64,000 nt of DNA, from contig NZ_FOYT01000003.1 of assembly GCF_900112175.1 (NCBI RefSeq), forward strand, positions 62,001 to 126,000. Direction: 5' to 3'. The notes beneath the pieces are model-generated. The model was not told the origin of the DNA. It saw only the letters and a list, made by a program, of their open reading frames with translations, and ran no database searches. Shown here one piece after another: positions 7,938 through 16,604 of the stretch. Position numbers and translations under genes: made by a program. The stretch's first letter is position 1, and the number at the start of each line of letters is the position of its first letter. Source of the DNA: Halogeometricum rufum (GTDB lineage Archaea; Halobacteriota; Halobacteria; Halobacteriales; Haloferacaceae).

Positions 7938-9146
7938 TCACCCGCCGAGCCACCAGCCGTAGAGCTGTTCCTGCTCGTCTGTGTCGGGATGCTTTTTCGA
8001 CTGGCCGTAGGTCTTCCCCTTGAGGAGTTGGCGTTCGACGGCGTTCGCTGCGAGACGGAGGGCGTGAGAGGCACCGTACCCCTCCCCGTCTGCAGTGAAG
8101 TAGCCACGATCAGTTACTAATCGAATCCGTGCGAGCACGAGTGGCACGCCCCGACTCTGTTCCTTGTGCTCCTGAATTTCGATGCTGGCCTTGATCACGC
8201 TCATCTCGCCGTACTTCGAGGCCATGCCCTCGATCAGCGAGGCGACGTCGTCGTAGTCCATCCCCTCCAGCAGGTCGAGCCCGAACACCTGCACGGCGTT
8301 TCGGTCGTCGCGCTCCCAGGTGAGTGCCTCGATGACGTCCGTCTTCGTGACGATACCGACCGGTTCGTCGGTGTCGTCGGTCGTGACGACGAGTGAGGAG
8401 ATCTCCTGCTCGAACATCGTCTCGACGACCTCGTCGAGCGGTGCGCTCCGTTCTACCGTCACGACTGCATCGGACATCAGGTTCCGTACCGGTAGGTCGA
8501 GCATTCGGTCGGCGTCGCCCTCACGCGAGCCGAACCCGCCACGATTCTTCCCTCCGCCACCGCGGCCGCCGAAGTTACTCGACGAACCACCCTGACTCTT
8601 ACTGCCACCTCGCGTCGTGAACTCGATAACGTCGTACAGGCTCACCATTCCAGCGAGGGCGTCCCCGTCGACGACCGGGAGATGGGCGATTCCGGCTTCT
8701 CGAAGCATGTTGAGCGCTTTCCCGATCGTGGTTTCAGGAGTCGCGCTGATCAGCTTCCCTGTGTAGGTGTCCTCGACAGTCGCCGCGTCGAGAAACGGAC
8801 GGACAGCCTCGAGGACGGCGTCGGCGGTCACCACACCGACGACACGGTCGTCGTGGAGTACGGGGAGCGTTTTTGCGTCGCTACCGATCATGAGTCGCGC
8901 GACCTCACGGACGTCCTCGGTACGGCCGACTGTCGGGACGTGCTGTACTTGTGAGCCGACCTTCGCAGACGGCTGATTCGACGAGGAAGCCAGCTGTCGG
9001 CGACTAACGATGCCGCGATACTCGTCGCCGTCTGTGACGACGACGGCATCGAGTTCTTGATTCTCGAATGCCCCGGCAACCTTCGAGAGCGGTGTGCCGA
9101 TGTCGAACTCCGTGAACTTTGAGGAGAGGATCTCAGAGATATCCAT
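7938..9146 (-). CDS. multi-CBS domain protein
   Basis: 402 residues. CBS motifs run at about 1-55 (ILSSKFTEFDIGTPL...GIVSRRQL), 60-115 (HVPTVGRTEDVREVA...GVVTADAVLEAV), 125-180 (GKLISATPETTIGKA...GMVSLYDVIEF) and 220-275 (NLMSDAVVTVERSAP...GIVTKTDVIEAL). A Gly/Ser/Arg-rich linker at about 183-210 separates CBS 3 from CBS 4. The last 110 residues (SVIKASIEIQEHKEQSRGVP...) look like a small alpha/beta domain resembling hibernation-factor folds. CBS pairs bind adenosyl ligands, so it may be a nucleotide-responsive regulator. It is monocistronic. Confidence 0.85.
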   Translation of the reverse strand: MDISEILSSKFTEFDIGTPLSKVAGAFENQELDAVVVTDGDEYRGIVSRRQLASSSNQPSAKVGSQVQHVPTVGRTEDVREVARLMIGSDAKTLPVLHDDRVVGVVTADAVLEAVRPFLDAATVEDTYTGKLISATPETTIGKALNMLREAGIAHLPVVDGDALAGMVSLYDVIEFTTRGGSKSQGGSSSNFGGRGGGGKNRGGFGSREGDADRMLDLPVRNLMSDAVVTVERSAPLDEVVETMFEQEISSLVVTTDDTDEPVGIVTKTDVIEALTWERDDRNAVQVFGLDLLEGMDYDDVASLIEGMASKYGEMSVIKASIEIQEHKEQSRGVPLVLARIRLVTDRGYFTADGEGYGASHALRLAANAVERQLLKGKTYGQSKKHPDTDEQEQLYGWWLGG

Positions 9147-9566
9147 GTGTGACTTCCTACTAAGAGGGTCCCTGGACGGTTATGCCTATCCCACTCCCGT
9201 ACTGTTCGAGCCGGTCTCTGCGACAGTCTCTCTGTTCGGAACTACCCGAATACACGACAGGAAGTAAGACTCCGTCCGATGGCGACCACACGACTGCAGA
9301 TCCGAGCGACGTGCGTTCCGTACCTGATACCGTTCGCGTCTGTACCGGAAACCAGATCTCCTTAGAATCCGAGGAGACGAAACGATATACGTGCAGAGTG
9401 TTAACAATGAACATGTCGACGCCTGAGCGGTCCCGTTCAGTTCTGACCACGAAGCGGGGAGGCGGTTCAACCGCGCCCGACTCTCGACATCGGACACACA
9501 CCAGGCTTACACCCGTTCCGTCGATTCGAGATAGAGAGGGTAGTACACGACAACGCCACGTAAGAG

Positions 9567-11354
9567 GTGAGGCGAGTGTCGTCCGAGACTGACGAGGCCA
9601 CGGGCGGATCCGGCACTGAGGAGGAGACGGTCGGCGAACTGTCCGAGGGTCTCCAGGTCGAACTGTTCCACCCGGACACCGAGCGTAAGCCGGGCGACAC
9701 GAACGTCGAACGATGGGGGTTCGACGTCCACCCGCAGGTGTTCCCGATCGCCTGCGCGGTGATCGCACTGTTCATCGGCCTCACGCTGGCGTTCAAGTCG
9801 GGGTCGGCGGACGTCTTCGGGACCGGGCAGACGATCATCTCTGCGGGTGGTGGGTGGTTCTACATCCTCGCAGTGAACGTCTTCATCCTCGTCATTCTGT
9901 ACTTCGCACTGAGCAAGTACGGGAGTATCCGCATCGGCGGCGTCGAGGCTGATAGGGAGTTCACGACCTTCTCCTGGATGGCGATGTTGTTCAGCGCCGG
10001 GATGGGAATCGGCCTGATGTTCTTCAGCGTCGCCGAGCCGATCTCCCACTTCGGATCCGTGCCGCCGTTTTTCGCGGGCGTGGAGAGCGGAACCAGGGCC
10101 GCTGGCACGGCGGGGATGGCGATGACCTACTTTCACTGGGGCATCCACCCCTGGGCGATATACGCGCTCGTCGGACTCGGACTGGCGTTTTTCTCGTTCA
10201 ATCGCGGGCTTCCACTGACCTTTCGGTCCATCTTCTGGCCGTTGCTCGGCGAGCGAATCTACGGGTGGCCGGGCCATCTCATCGACATCCTCTCTGTCAT
10301 GGCGACGCTGTTCGGCCTCTCGACGTCGCTCGGGATCGGCGTCCAGCAGGTCAACGCCGGCTTCACGGTCCTCTCAGGCCAGTATCTCTCGACGACAATC
10401 CCCCAAGCAACGTGGGTGCAGGTCGCGCTCATCGCGGGCATCACCGCCATCGCGACGCTGTCGGTCGCCGCGGGCCTCGACGGCGGCGTCCGCAGACTCA
10501 GCGAGTTGAACCTGTATCTTATGCTCGCGTTCCTCGCGCTGATGCTCGCCGTCGGGCCGACGCTGTACCTCCTCAGAGGGTTCGTCTCCAGTATCGGAAC
10601 CTACGTCGGCGTCCTTCCCGAGTTGGCGTTCTGGACCCAGACCGCCGGAGGCACGACCTGGCAGAGCGGCTGGACTATCTTCTACTGGGGATGGTGGATC
10701 TCGTGGTCGCCGTTCGTCGGCATGTTCATCGCCCGTATCTCGAAGGGCCGGACCGTCCGCGAGTTCGTGCTCGCAGTCCTCATTTTACCCTCGCTGTTTT
10801 CGTTCTTCTGGATGTCCACGTTCGGCGGGTCGGCCCTGTTCGTCGAACTGGAGACGAGTGCTACCCTCGTCGGGGCGGTCGACGAGAACGTCGCGACTGC
10901 GATGTTCGAGCTATTCTCGTTTTATCCGCTGACCGCGCTGTTGTCGGTCATCGGGGTCGTGCTCGTGATCACCTTCTTCGTCACCTCGTCGGACTCCGGG
11001 TCGCTGGTGATCGACCACCTGACCTCCGGCGGGAAATACGACGTCCCAGTCACCCAGCGGGTCTTCTGGGCTGTCGCCGAAGGTGCCGTCGCGGCCGTCC
11101 TGTTGATCGGGGGCGGACTCGGCGCGCTCCAGACCGCCGCGATCGCGGCTGGCCTCCCCTTCGCGTTCGTTCTCTTGTTGATGTGCTATACGGTCTACCT
11201 GGGGCTCGACAGCGAATACGAGATCATGGAATCCGACGAGTTCGCCGAGTGGGTAGAACGGATCGAGGCGCAGAACAATATCCCCCCGGCCGGGAGCGAG
11301 GACGTCGTGAGAGAGGGAGACGATAGTGGCGATGTGACCAGTGGCGACGACTGA
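9567..11354 (+). CDS. BCCT family betaine/carnitine/choline transporter
   Basis: 595 residues with 12 predicted membrane helices, the normal size for the family. The soluble N-terminus of about 55 residues is acidic. The BCCT signatures are present: MGIGLMFFSVAEP near 150-162, the Trp-rich WTIFYWGWWISWSPFVGMF near 370-388, and the periodic Trp/Phe in the substrate-binding helix. It imports compatible solutes such as glycine betaine, coupled to Na+ or H+, in response to salinity. A GTG start at 9567 is preceded by AGAG (a weak SD). The acidic C-terminal tail of about 30 residues could be regulatory, as in BetP. Confidence 0.93.
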   Translation: MRRVSSETDEATGGSGTEEETVGELSEGLQVELFHPDTERKPGDTNVERWGFDVHPQVFPIACAVIALFIGLTLAFKSGSADVFGTGQTIISAGGGWFYILAVNVFILVILYFALSKYGSIRIGGVEADREFTTFSWMAMLFSAGMGIGLMFFSVAEPISHFGSVPPFFAGVESGTRAAGTAGMAMTYFHWGIHPWAIYALVGLGLAFFSFNRGLPLTFRSIFWPLLGERIYGWPGHLIDILSVMATLFGLSTSLGIGVQQVNAGFTVLSGQYLSTTIPQATWVQVALIAGITAIATLSVAAGLDGGVRRLSELNLYLMLAFLALMLAVGPTLYLLRGFVSSIGTYVGVLPELAFWTQTAGGTTWQSGWTIFYWGWWISWSPFVGMFIARISKGRTVREFVLAVLILPSLFSFFWMSTFGGSALFVELETSATLVGAVDENVATAMFELFSFYPLTALLSVIGVVLVITFFVTSSDSGSLVIDHLTSGGKYDVPVTQRVFWAVAEGAVAAVLLIGGGLGALQTAAIAAGLPFAFVLLLMCYTVYLGLDSEYEIMESDEFAEWVERIEAQNNIPPAGSEDVVREGDDSGDVTSGDD

Positions 11355-11602
11355 CAGCGACCTTCGGGACGCTGCTGTACTGAATGAGTGTATCCAAGGG
11401 CCAGCGTGGGGAGGGCAAGGCCGGCTCCGATGACCGTGCCATCGAGGGAAGAGACCAGAACGGCAGCGTCAAGCAACAACACGACGAGCGTGGCGGCGAA
11501 CTAGCAACAGAGGGCTGACACTGTCCGAAATAAACAAAAACCAAAAACTATCCCCACGTATGTCAGTACGTCTATAAGTTATAGGACGACGTGTAGTGTC
11601 CT

Positions 11603-12391
11603 ATGGGATCAGTTGTTGAGCGTCGACCAGTTGCGTTCACTCTCGGCTTCGGCGCTGCGATGATCGCGGTCACAGTCGTCAGTCGCGTCGCACTCGAGGC
11701 GCTGTTCCCGAGTCTCACTCTCCACGGTATCGGCCTGATCCTCAACTGGGTCTTCGTCGCCCTGGTCGTCGGTCTCGTCGCGTGGCTCGGTTGGTGGGAG
11801 AAGATACGCCTCACGGCACCCGTCAACCGCCGCGCGCTGATCTATCTGCTCCCGTTCGCCGCGATGGTGTTCGTCCCGGTTGCGTTCGGATTCGCCATCC
11901 CGGACGTATCGCTGGTCGAGGGCACGACGCTTCCCGCGTGGGCCGCTCTGTTCGTCGTCGTTGTCGGCGTCGCACTCGGCGCAGCCGTCTCGGAGGAACT
12001 CCTCTACCGCGGCGTGTTGCTCCGGGCACTCGAACCACGTGGTCGCGTTCTGGCCGTCGTTCTACCGGCCGTCGTGTTCGGCCTCTCGCACGTCTCACAG
12101 GTCATCCTCGGCAACTCCCTCGCCGAGTGGCTCCCCCAGATGATCCTGATCATCCCGCTGGGAATCGGCCTCGGGGCCGTCGCCTTCCGACTGGAGAGCC
12201 TCTGGCCACTCGTCCTCTGGCATTTCTCGGTCGACGTTACGGGTCTGTTGGTCGCGAATCCCTCGCCCCTGATGGATCTCGCGGCCATTGGCCTGATATT
12301 CGTCGTCTTCGTGGTCGGCGTGAGTCTCCTCTGGCAGGATCGACGACTCGAGGCGCCGCGAACGCGTGCGCGGACCGAACTTCCAGAGTGA
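11603..12391 (+). CDS. CPBP family intramembrane metalloprotease
   Basis: 262 residues with about eight membrane spans. Motif 1 EELLYRGVLLR has Glu131-Glu132 and Arg136. Motif 2 is FGLSHVSQ with His near 161, and motif 3 is LWHFSVDVTG with His near 208. It is the third CPBP protein in the first 13 kb and is closer to bacterial YdiL-like members than the other two. A TATA-like TCTATAAGTTATAGG lies about 30 nt before the ATG, so it is leaderless or nearly so. Confidence 0.88.
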   Translation: MGSVVERRPVAFTLGFGAAMIAVTVVSRVALEALFPSLTLHGIGLILNWVFVALVVGLVAWLGWWEKIRLTAPVNRRALIYLLPFAAMVFVPVAFGFAIPDVSLVEGTTLPAWAALFVVVVGVALGAAVSEELLYRGVLLRALEPRGRVLAVVLPAVVFGLSHVSQVILGNSLAEWLPQMILIIPLGIGLGAVAFRLESLWPLVLWHFSVDVTGLLVANPSPLMDLAAIGLIFVVFVVGVSLLWQDRRLEAPRTRARTELPE

Positions 12392-12944
12392 AATACGAGA
12401 TTTCCTTCGAACACAGCGGGACGGTTCGTCGGCGGATCCCCGGGGCATCTTCGTCCAGAGACGGGTGTATTTGCCCGCCACGCCGACTGTTTCTACCGAA
12501 CGACTGATTCAGACTCAGCAGTTCAAGAAATAAGACACGCATCAATTCCATCCTCGGAGGTTGTGAAGTTGGGACTACACCGGGTTTAGCGGGGACGTGG
12601 AGCGTGTTTTCGGGCGAATCGGCGAACGGGAACTGCTTGGGACCGCTCTCCGAACGGCGTTCCTGCCGTACACCAAATCACATGGCCGAATTCCGGTGAC
12701 TTCCGGAGGCGTTGCCAGTTAGAGGCCGTGCTACCCCAGACTGAGAGCGTTACTACTCGACCCCGGTCTCCGTCTTCGACAGCGTCACCGTGTTGTCGGC
12801 CGTCACAACGAATCCGACACATCTGCTTCGAAAAGGACACTAGCTTGGCCCGCCGGCGGAAAGTTGCAGTATCTCCAGATCGGATTCGACTCCACCGACC
12901 CGAGTGGTGCCAACGTTCGCATCCAGCCCGTTCATCTGAGACCT

Positions 12945-12964
12945 GTTTTGATAAACCGGGTGAA
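12945..12964 (-). promoter_or_regulatory. recurrent 20-bp element, copy a
   Basis: The minus strand reads TTCACCCGGTTTATCAAAAC, matching the consensus KTCACYCGGTTAATCAAAAA found at six other places. It points away from the HalOD1 gene, and no convincing minus-strand gene follows, so its target may be lost. Confidence 0.45.
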
Positions 12965-12980
12965 AAACTTCGGAGTTTTT
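12963..12980. other. perfect inverted repeat with TCGG loop
   Basis: AAAAACT-TCGG-AGTTTTT is a 7-bp perfect stem with a tetraloop and a T5 run on either strand. It could be a short terminator-like hairpin or a regulator site just upstream of the HalOD1 coding region. Confidence 0.4.
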
Positions 12981-13004
12981 GATCGCCTAACACGAATCAG
13001 AACT

Positions 13005-13307
13005 GTGGAGTACGAAATCGGGCCGGAAGAGTCGGTCAGCGAGGCCGTCGTACGCGCGGTGAGCGCAGTCGAGGGCCGTAAACCATGTTCCCTCCGACCG
13101 CTGGCGGATGTCGTCGATCCGACTGCGTTAGATTCGTTGTTCGACCCGCGGTACGACGGAACACCTCGGACGGGGGGACGCCTCTCGTTCGTGTACAACG
13201 ATTGTTGCGTTACGATCGACAATGGTGAGTATCTCACGCTCCTGTCGCTCGAAGACCGGGTTTGCGACGAACGCGGTCGAGAACCCTCTGACAGTTGCGT
13301 CCGCTGA
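13005..13307 (+). CDS. HalOD1 output-domain protein
   Basis: From the GTG at 13005 the product is 100 residues. VEYEIGPEESVSEAVVRAV, RPLADVVDPTALDSLF, GGRLSFVYNDCCVTIDNGEY is the full haloarchaeal output domain HalOD1, a small domain of signalling proteins often found alone. The frame is open back to 12864, but the upstream part crosses the hairpin and promoter-like region and has poor composition, so the later GTG is preferred. Direct partners are unknown. Confidence 0.7.
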   Translation: MEYEIGPEESVSEAVVRAVSAVEGRKPCSLRPLADVVDPTALDSLFDPRYDGTPRTGGRLSFVYNDCCVTIDNGEYLTLLSLEDRVCDERGREPSDSCVR

Positions 13308-13337
13308 CGGAGTCGCTAATAGTCGCTCGCCGGGAGG

Positions 13338-14141
13338 TTACTGCTTGGGGTCACGGGCGGTCAACAACCCCTGTGCCATGAGTCGTCGGGCGATGACGAC
13401 CAGACCGTTCCCGAATCCTTCGCCGAATATCGCTTGTTCCTCCTTGGTGTCGGGCATGAGTGAACTCACGAGAATCGTCGAGCGGTCGATCAGGAGGAGT
13501 CGACCGATGGCCGTCTCGTCTTCGGTCACGTTCTCGCCGTGTAGCCACTCCAAGCCAGAGATGAACGTCGTGGCGTCCGGCACGGCCGTTTGTATCTGGT
13601 CCTGAAGCGACTCCGTCAACGCGCCGATGAGAAGGTCGACTCCGTCACCGACCTCGTTGAGGCTGGCAACGAGATCCTCCGTCAAGAGCGACTCGTCGCC
13701 GACGACGAGAACGACCTCCTCGGATGCTTCCTCGATGAGTTGGTCCGTCCGATTTTCGATCGCGTCCCGTCCGGACATCGCCCATATCTGCTGGACGGGG
13801 GTCTCGTCGTCCTGCTCGACGATTTCGACCGTGTCCAGCGCATCGTGGAGTCGCTCGACGCGGTCTTCGTACTGGTCGCGCAGCGTCTCGGTCGCCTCGT
13901 CGAGCGGAACCGCTCGGAACTGCTGCGGGCTCGAATGCTGGATCTCGACCAGGCCTTGCGCTTCCAGCACTCGAATCGCATCGTACACCCGCGTTCGGGG
14001 AACCTCCGTCATCTCACTCAACTGCTTCGCTGTGCCCGTGTGGAGACGGGACAGGCCGACGAAGCATCGCGCCTCGTATTCCTTCAAGCCGAGTTGTTGG
14101 AGGACTTGGGTCGCTTCCTCCAAGCTATTAGTCGTATCCAT
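13338..14141 (-). CDS. TrmB family transcriptional regulator
   Basis: 267 residues from the ATG at 14141 (MDTTNSLEEATQVLQQLGLK). Winged helix: LGLKEYEARCFVGLSRLHTG at about 17-36 and MTEVPRTRVYDAIRVLEAQGLV at about 44-65. A short coiled coil follows (about 85-105), then a phospholipase-D-like ligand domain (SEEVVLVVGDESLLTEDL...). TrmB proteins bind sugars or other metabolites and repress or activate metabolic genes. The frame extends upstream to 14216, but that part lacks protein-like composition. It is divergent from the paralogous regulator at 14532. Confidence 0.88.
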   Translation of the reverse strand: MDTTNSLEEATQVLQQLGLKEYEARCFVGLSRLHTGTAKQLSEMTEVPRTRVYDAIRVLEAQGLVEIQHSSPQQFRAVPLDEATETLRDQYEDRVERLHDALDTVEIVEQDDETPVQQIWAMSGRDAIENRTDQLIEEASEEVVLVVGDESLLTEDLVASLNEVGDGVDLLIGALTESLQDQIQTAVPDATTFISGLEWLHGENVTEDETAIGRLLLIDRSTILVSSLMPDTKEEQAIFGEGFGNGLVVIARRLMAQGLLTARDPKQ

Positions 14142-14379
14142 GTGTCCCAACCTCCCAGGGAGGTTCCCTAGTGGTCCTATAGACGATTCGGCCCCGCCAC
14201 GGATAGGTATTGTCACTTAGTTCATGACGGCACCGACCGGAGATACGTGGCAGGACCGATCTGATGACCTGAAACTGCGGTCCAACCATAGCTCTCGGAG
14301 ATTTTGTGAGTATCGTAGTGACAACAACAAAATGAGCGTCTCGACGCGTAGAGATGCAAATATACGAACGAGTAGTAGA

Positions 14380-14399
14380 GTCACTCGTTTAATCACAAA
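14380..14399 (+). promoter_or_regulatory. recurrent 20-bp element, copy g
   Basis: GTCACTCGTTTAATCACAAA lies in the divergent region between the two TrmB genes, pointing at the one starting at 14532 but 132 nt before it, farther than at the four best-placed copies. Confidence 0.45.
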
Positions 14400-14531
14400 A
14401 GGATTTACCGCGTGGAGTACAACCTCCGAATCGGTGCGCAATCTAGTACTGTGTCCCAACCACGCTACTGCTGCGTGCCGCCCCGGCCACTTCGTGTGGC
14501 CGGAACGTGCTGATCCAATGCCGCTAAATCG

Positions 14532-15329
14532 ATGAACAACGATCCAATAGAGGACCCACAGTCCGTCGCAATCGAGCAACTCGAACGGTTCGGGTTGAGT
14601 GCCTACGCCGCACGGACGTTCGTCGCGCTTGCGAGCCTCGGCACGGGGACGGCCAGAGATATCAGTCAGGTGTCAGAGGTGCCGCGCACTCGAGTATACG
14701 ACGCGATCGACGAGTTGCACGACCGGGGGCTCGTCGATATCCTCCAGTCGTCACCCAAGCAGTTCTGGGCAATCTCCGCCGAAACCGCGAGTCGGACATT
14801 CGAACACGAGCTCCAGCACCGCACGGAAGTCCTCCAGACGGCACTGAGTGAACTCGAACCGATCGAACAGCGGGCCGAGCAGCGCGGCGTCTGGACGGTG
14901 AACGGGCAGACTGCGGTCACGGAACGAGTTCTGAATTTCTTTGCTAGCGCGGAGGATGAAATCGTCTACATGACCGTCGAAGACCTGCTCACCGAGGACC
15001 TGATCGAGGGGTTAGGTGAGGCCGCAGAGCGGGGTGTTTCGATCAGGCTCGGCGGGGTGTCGACGGAGGTCCAGGAACGCATTCAGGACGAGATTCCCGG
15101 CGCGACGATGTTTGAGTCGCTGTGGGTCTGGACGGATACGTCGGCGGGGCGGCTCATGATGGTCGACGGGCGAAAGACCCTCGTGAGTGCGCTCGTCAAC
15201 GGCGTGGACACGAGTCCGTCCGATCCGCGGTCGGAGACCGCCATCTGGGGAGAGGGAGACACGAACAGTCTGGTCGTGGTTTTGAAGGCGATCTTCACCT
15301 GGCGCCTCCAGACGGACCCGCCAGACTAA
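14532..15329 (+). CDS. TrmB family transcriptional regulator
   Basis: 265 residues, paralogous to the protein encoded at 13338-14141 with the same domain order. The winged helix is FGLSAYAARTFVALASLGTG, then VSEVPRTRVYDAIDELHDRG (residues about 18-65). A helical linker with repeated Glu/Leu (about 85-115) is followed by the sensor domain (DEIVYMTVEDLLTEDLIEGL...) ending in GEGDTNSLVVVL, which matches GEGFGNGLVVIA in the paralogue. The pair probably arose by duplication and inversion. The effector is not evident. Confidence 0.88.
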   Translation: MNNDPIEDPQSVAIEQLERFGLSAYAARTFVALASLGTGTARDISQVSEVPRTRVYDAIDELHDRGLVDILQSSPKQFWAISAETASRTFEHELQHRTEVLQTALSELEPIEQRAEQRGVWTVNGQTAVTERVLNFFASAEDEIVYMTVEDLLTEDLIEGLGEAAERGVSIRLGGVSTEVQERIQDEIPGATMFESLWVWTDTSAGRLMMVDGRKTLVSALVNGVDTSPSDPRSETAIWGEGDTNSLVVVLKAIFTWRLQTDPPD

Positions 15330-15585
15330 CGCGACCCGGACTATCGATCAGTTACAACGCGTCCACGTGAATCCACGAGGCGTAGAACGCTGACCGACGT
15401 ACTGGAACTATCTCTCGTGAGGTGAGTGGGTCGCCGAACAGACCCCGGCTGATACCTGGTGAAACTGTGATGCGGTGGGACGGGTTGTCCTTACGCACTC
15501 TCGTCCTCGTCGGCGCCGATAGTGTGCCTCGATTCTACTAACTACCGGAGACCACACCAGTCGAAAGAATAGCTCCGTTCGCGGA

Positions 15586-15921
15586 TCAGGGATTCGGCAG
15601 CCACACGTCTCCAGTGAACGAGTCGAGCACTGTCTCGACCTGTTCGTCGGGGTGGTACCGGACGACTCCGCTCCCGTGTTGGAATTCGACGACGCCGTGG
15701 GCCGATAACTTCGGCAGATGGACGTGGTGGAGTTGGATGGCGAGTCCTTCGCGATCCAGGGGTGGACCGTTTGTGAAGTCGAAAGCTCGACCGTGTATCT
15801 GATCGACGAGGTCGTCGAACGTCGATGTCCCGTCAGTCTCGTGGCGCAAGTGGTGGATTATCCGACGTCGGTGCCGATCGGCGACGAGTTGGAGACACGC
15901 GTCGAGACTGTGAATCGACAT
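15586..15921 (-). CDS. small winged-helix regulator (DUF7344-like)
   Basis: 111 residues: LQLVADRHRRRIIHHLRHET, then FDDLVDQIHG, LAIQLHHVHLPKLSAHGVVE and FQHGSGVVRYHPDEQVETVL. This is the standalone winged-helix arrangement common in haloarchaea (DUF7344-like), a putative DNA-binding regulator. The recurrent element copy e lies 56 nt before its ATG. Upstream at 15330-15585 I see no gene. Confidence 0.8.
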   Translation of the reverse strand: MSIHSLDACLQLVADRHRRRIIHHLRHETDGTSTFDDLVDQIHGRAFDFTNGPPLDREGLAIQLHHVHLPKLSAHGVVEFQHGSGVVRYHPDEQVETVLDSFTGDVWLPNP

Positions 15922-15977
15922 ACCGCGTAACTATCTATCAGGGTACCTCAATTGGGGCGGTTTTCACACTCGAGAAT

Positions 15978-15997
15978 ATTTTGATTATGTGAGTTAC
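15978..15997 (-). promoter_or_regulatory. recurrent 20-bp element, copy e
   Basis: The minus strand reads GTAACTCACATAATCAAAAT. It is most similar to copy f at 23117-23136 and ends 56 nt before the start codon of the small winged-helix gene, the same spacing as copy f to its gene. Confidence 0.6.
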
Positions 15998-16058
15998 ACT
16001 CGGTGAGCACAGGCCCACGAGAGTGGTAGAGTGAATGCGGTAGGCCATCGAAGTCTAC

Positions 16059-16078
16059 GTCACCCGGTTAATCAATAA
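16059..16078 (+). promoter_or_regulatory. recurrent 20-bp element, copy b
   Basis: GTCACCCGGTTAATCAATAA is followed by a very AT-rich stretch (GTTTAATTATTAAAATG). A 31-codon frame starts at 16095, and the first credible gene (16254) is 175 nt downstream. The short frame shows no known motif, so the target is unclear. Confidence 0.5.
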
Positions 16079-16253
16079 CTGTTTAATTATTAAAATGTCG
16101 TCACTTGATGCAGTCGGAGAGCGTTCGTCCCGGTGTCCGCCCACCGGCGGAGAGATTACACGTGGTACGAAACGACATCAGCTCGGATGAAGGTGAACGG
16201 CGCCGATAACGACCACAGATCGTCCCTGCCAGGTCCTCCCCAGCGACTGAACG

Positions 16254-16400
16254 ATGCCAAAATGCAACAATTGTGATACGTTTGTAACGCCACGGTTTGC
16301 CCGCGTCTTCGGGGACAACGAGGACGACATCTACGGCTGCCGGAACTGTCTGTCAGTCACAGCACTGGTCGAGGGGCACGCGTCACGGGATACCGCGTGA
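16254..16400 (+). CDS. small zinc-finger protein (DUF7563-like)
   Basis: 48 residues: MPKCNNCDTFVTPRFARVFG, NEDDIYGCRNCLSVTALV. Two CxxC pairs (CNNC, CRNC) spaced about 25 residues apart make one zinc-ribbon-like site. The sequence pattern is widespread as a tiny gene in haloarchaea. It is the first of two consecutive small zinc proteins. Confidence 0.75.
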   Translation: MPKCNNCDTFVTPRFARVFGDNEDDIYGCRNCLSVTALVEGHASRDTA

Positions 16401-16463
16401 CGGCGACGAACGCCTCCGACCTCGATCGATGCTCGGTGTCGGTGCGGTAATTATCAACAGAAC

Positions 16464-16604
16464 ATGACAAGCACACACGACTCCGTTTCAGAAGCAACGC
16501 TCTACGTATGCCGTGATTGTGGAGACGGCATCGAAGACCCCAACACGAACAACTGTCCTCACTGTGGCGGACCGTTGGTGAACAGTACTGTCCCGCACGA
16601 TTAG
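16464..16604 (+). CDS. small rubrerythrin-like zinc-ribbon protein
   Basis: 46 residues: MTSTHDSVSEATLYVCRDCG, then NNCPHCGGPLVN. CRDCG and CPHCG form a single zinc ribbon like the rubredoxin-type part of rubrerythrin. It starts 63 nt after the stop of the other small zinc-finger gene. Such short zinc proteins are abundant in haloarchaea; their function here is unknown. Confidence 0.75.
   Translation: MTSTHDSVSEATLYVCRDCGDGIEDPNTNNCPHCGGPLVNSTVPHD

Larger units (their letters stand above)
12392..13004. other. intergenic region, no intact gene
   Basis: About 610 bases. No frame with haloarchaeal protein composition is visible. The right end carries a copy of the recurrent 20-bp element (12945-12964, minus strand), a perfect hairpin (12963-12980) and a 30-codon minus-strand frame starting at 12935 that I do not trust. 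The rest may be decayed coding sequence. Confidence 0.4.

Noticed and set aside
12586-12993. Minus-strand frame of 135 codons
   Set aside because: Basic composition, no motif, and it crosses the hairpin and element at 12945-12980.
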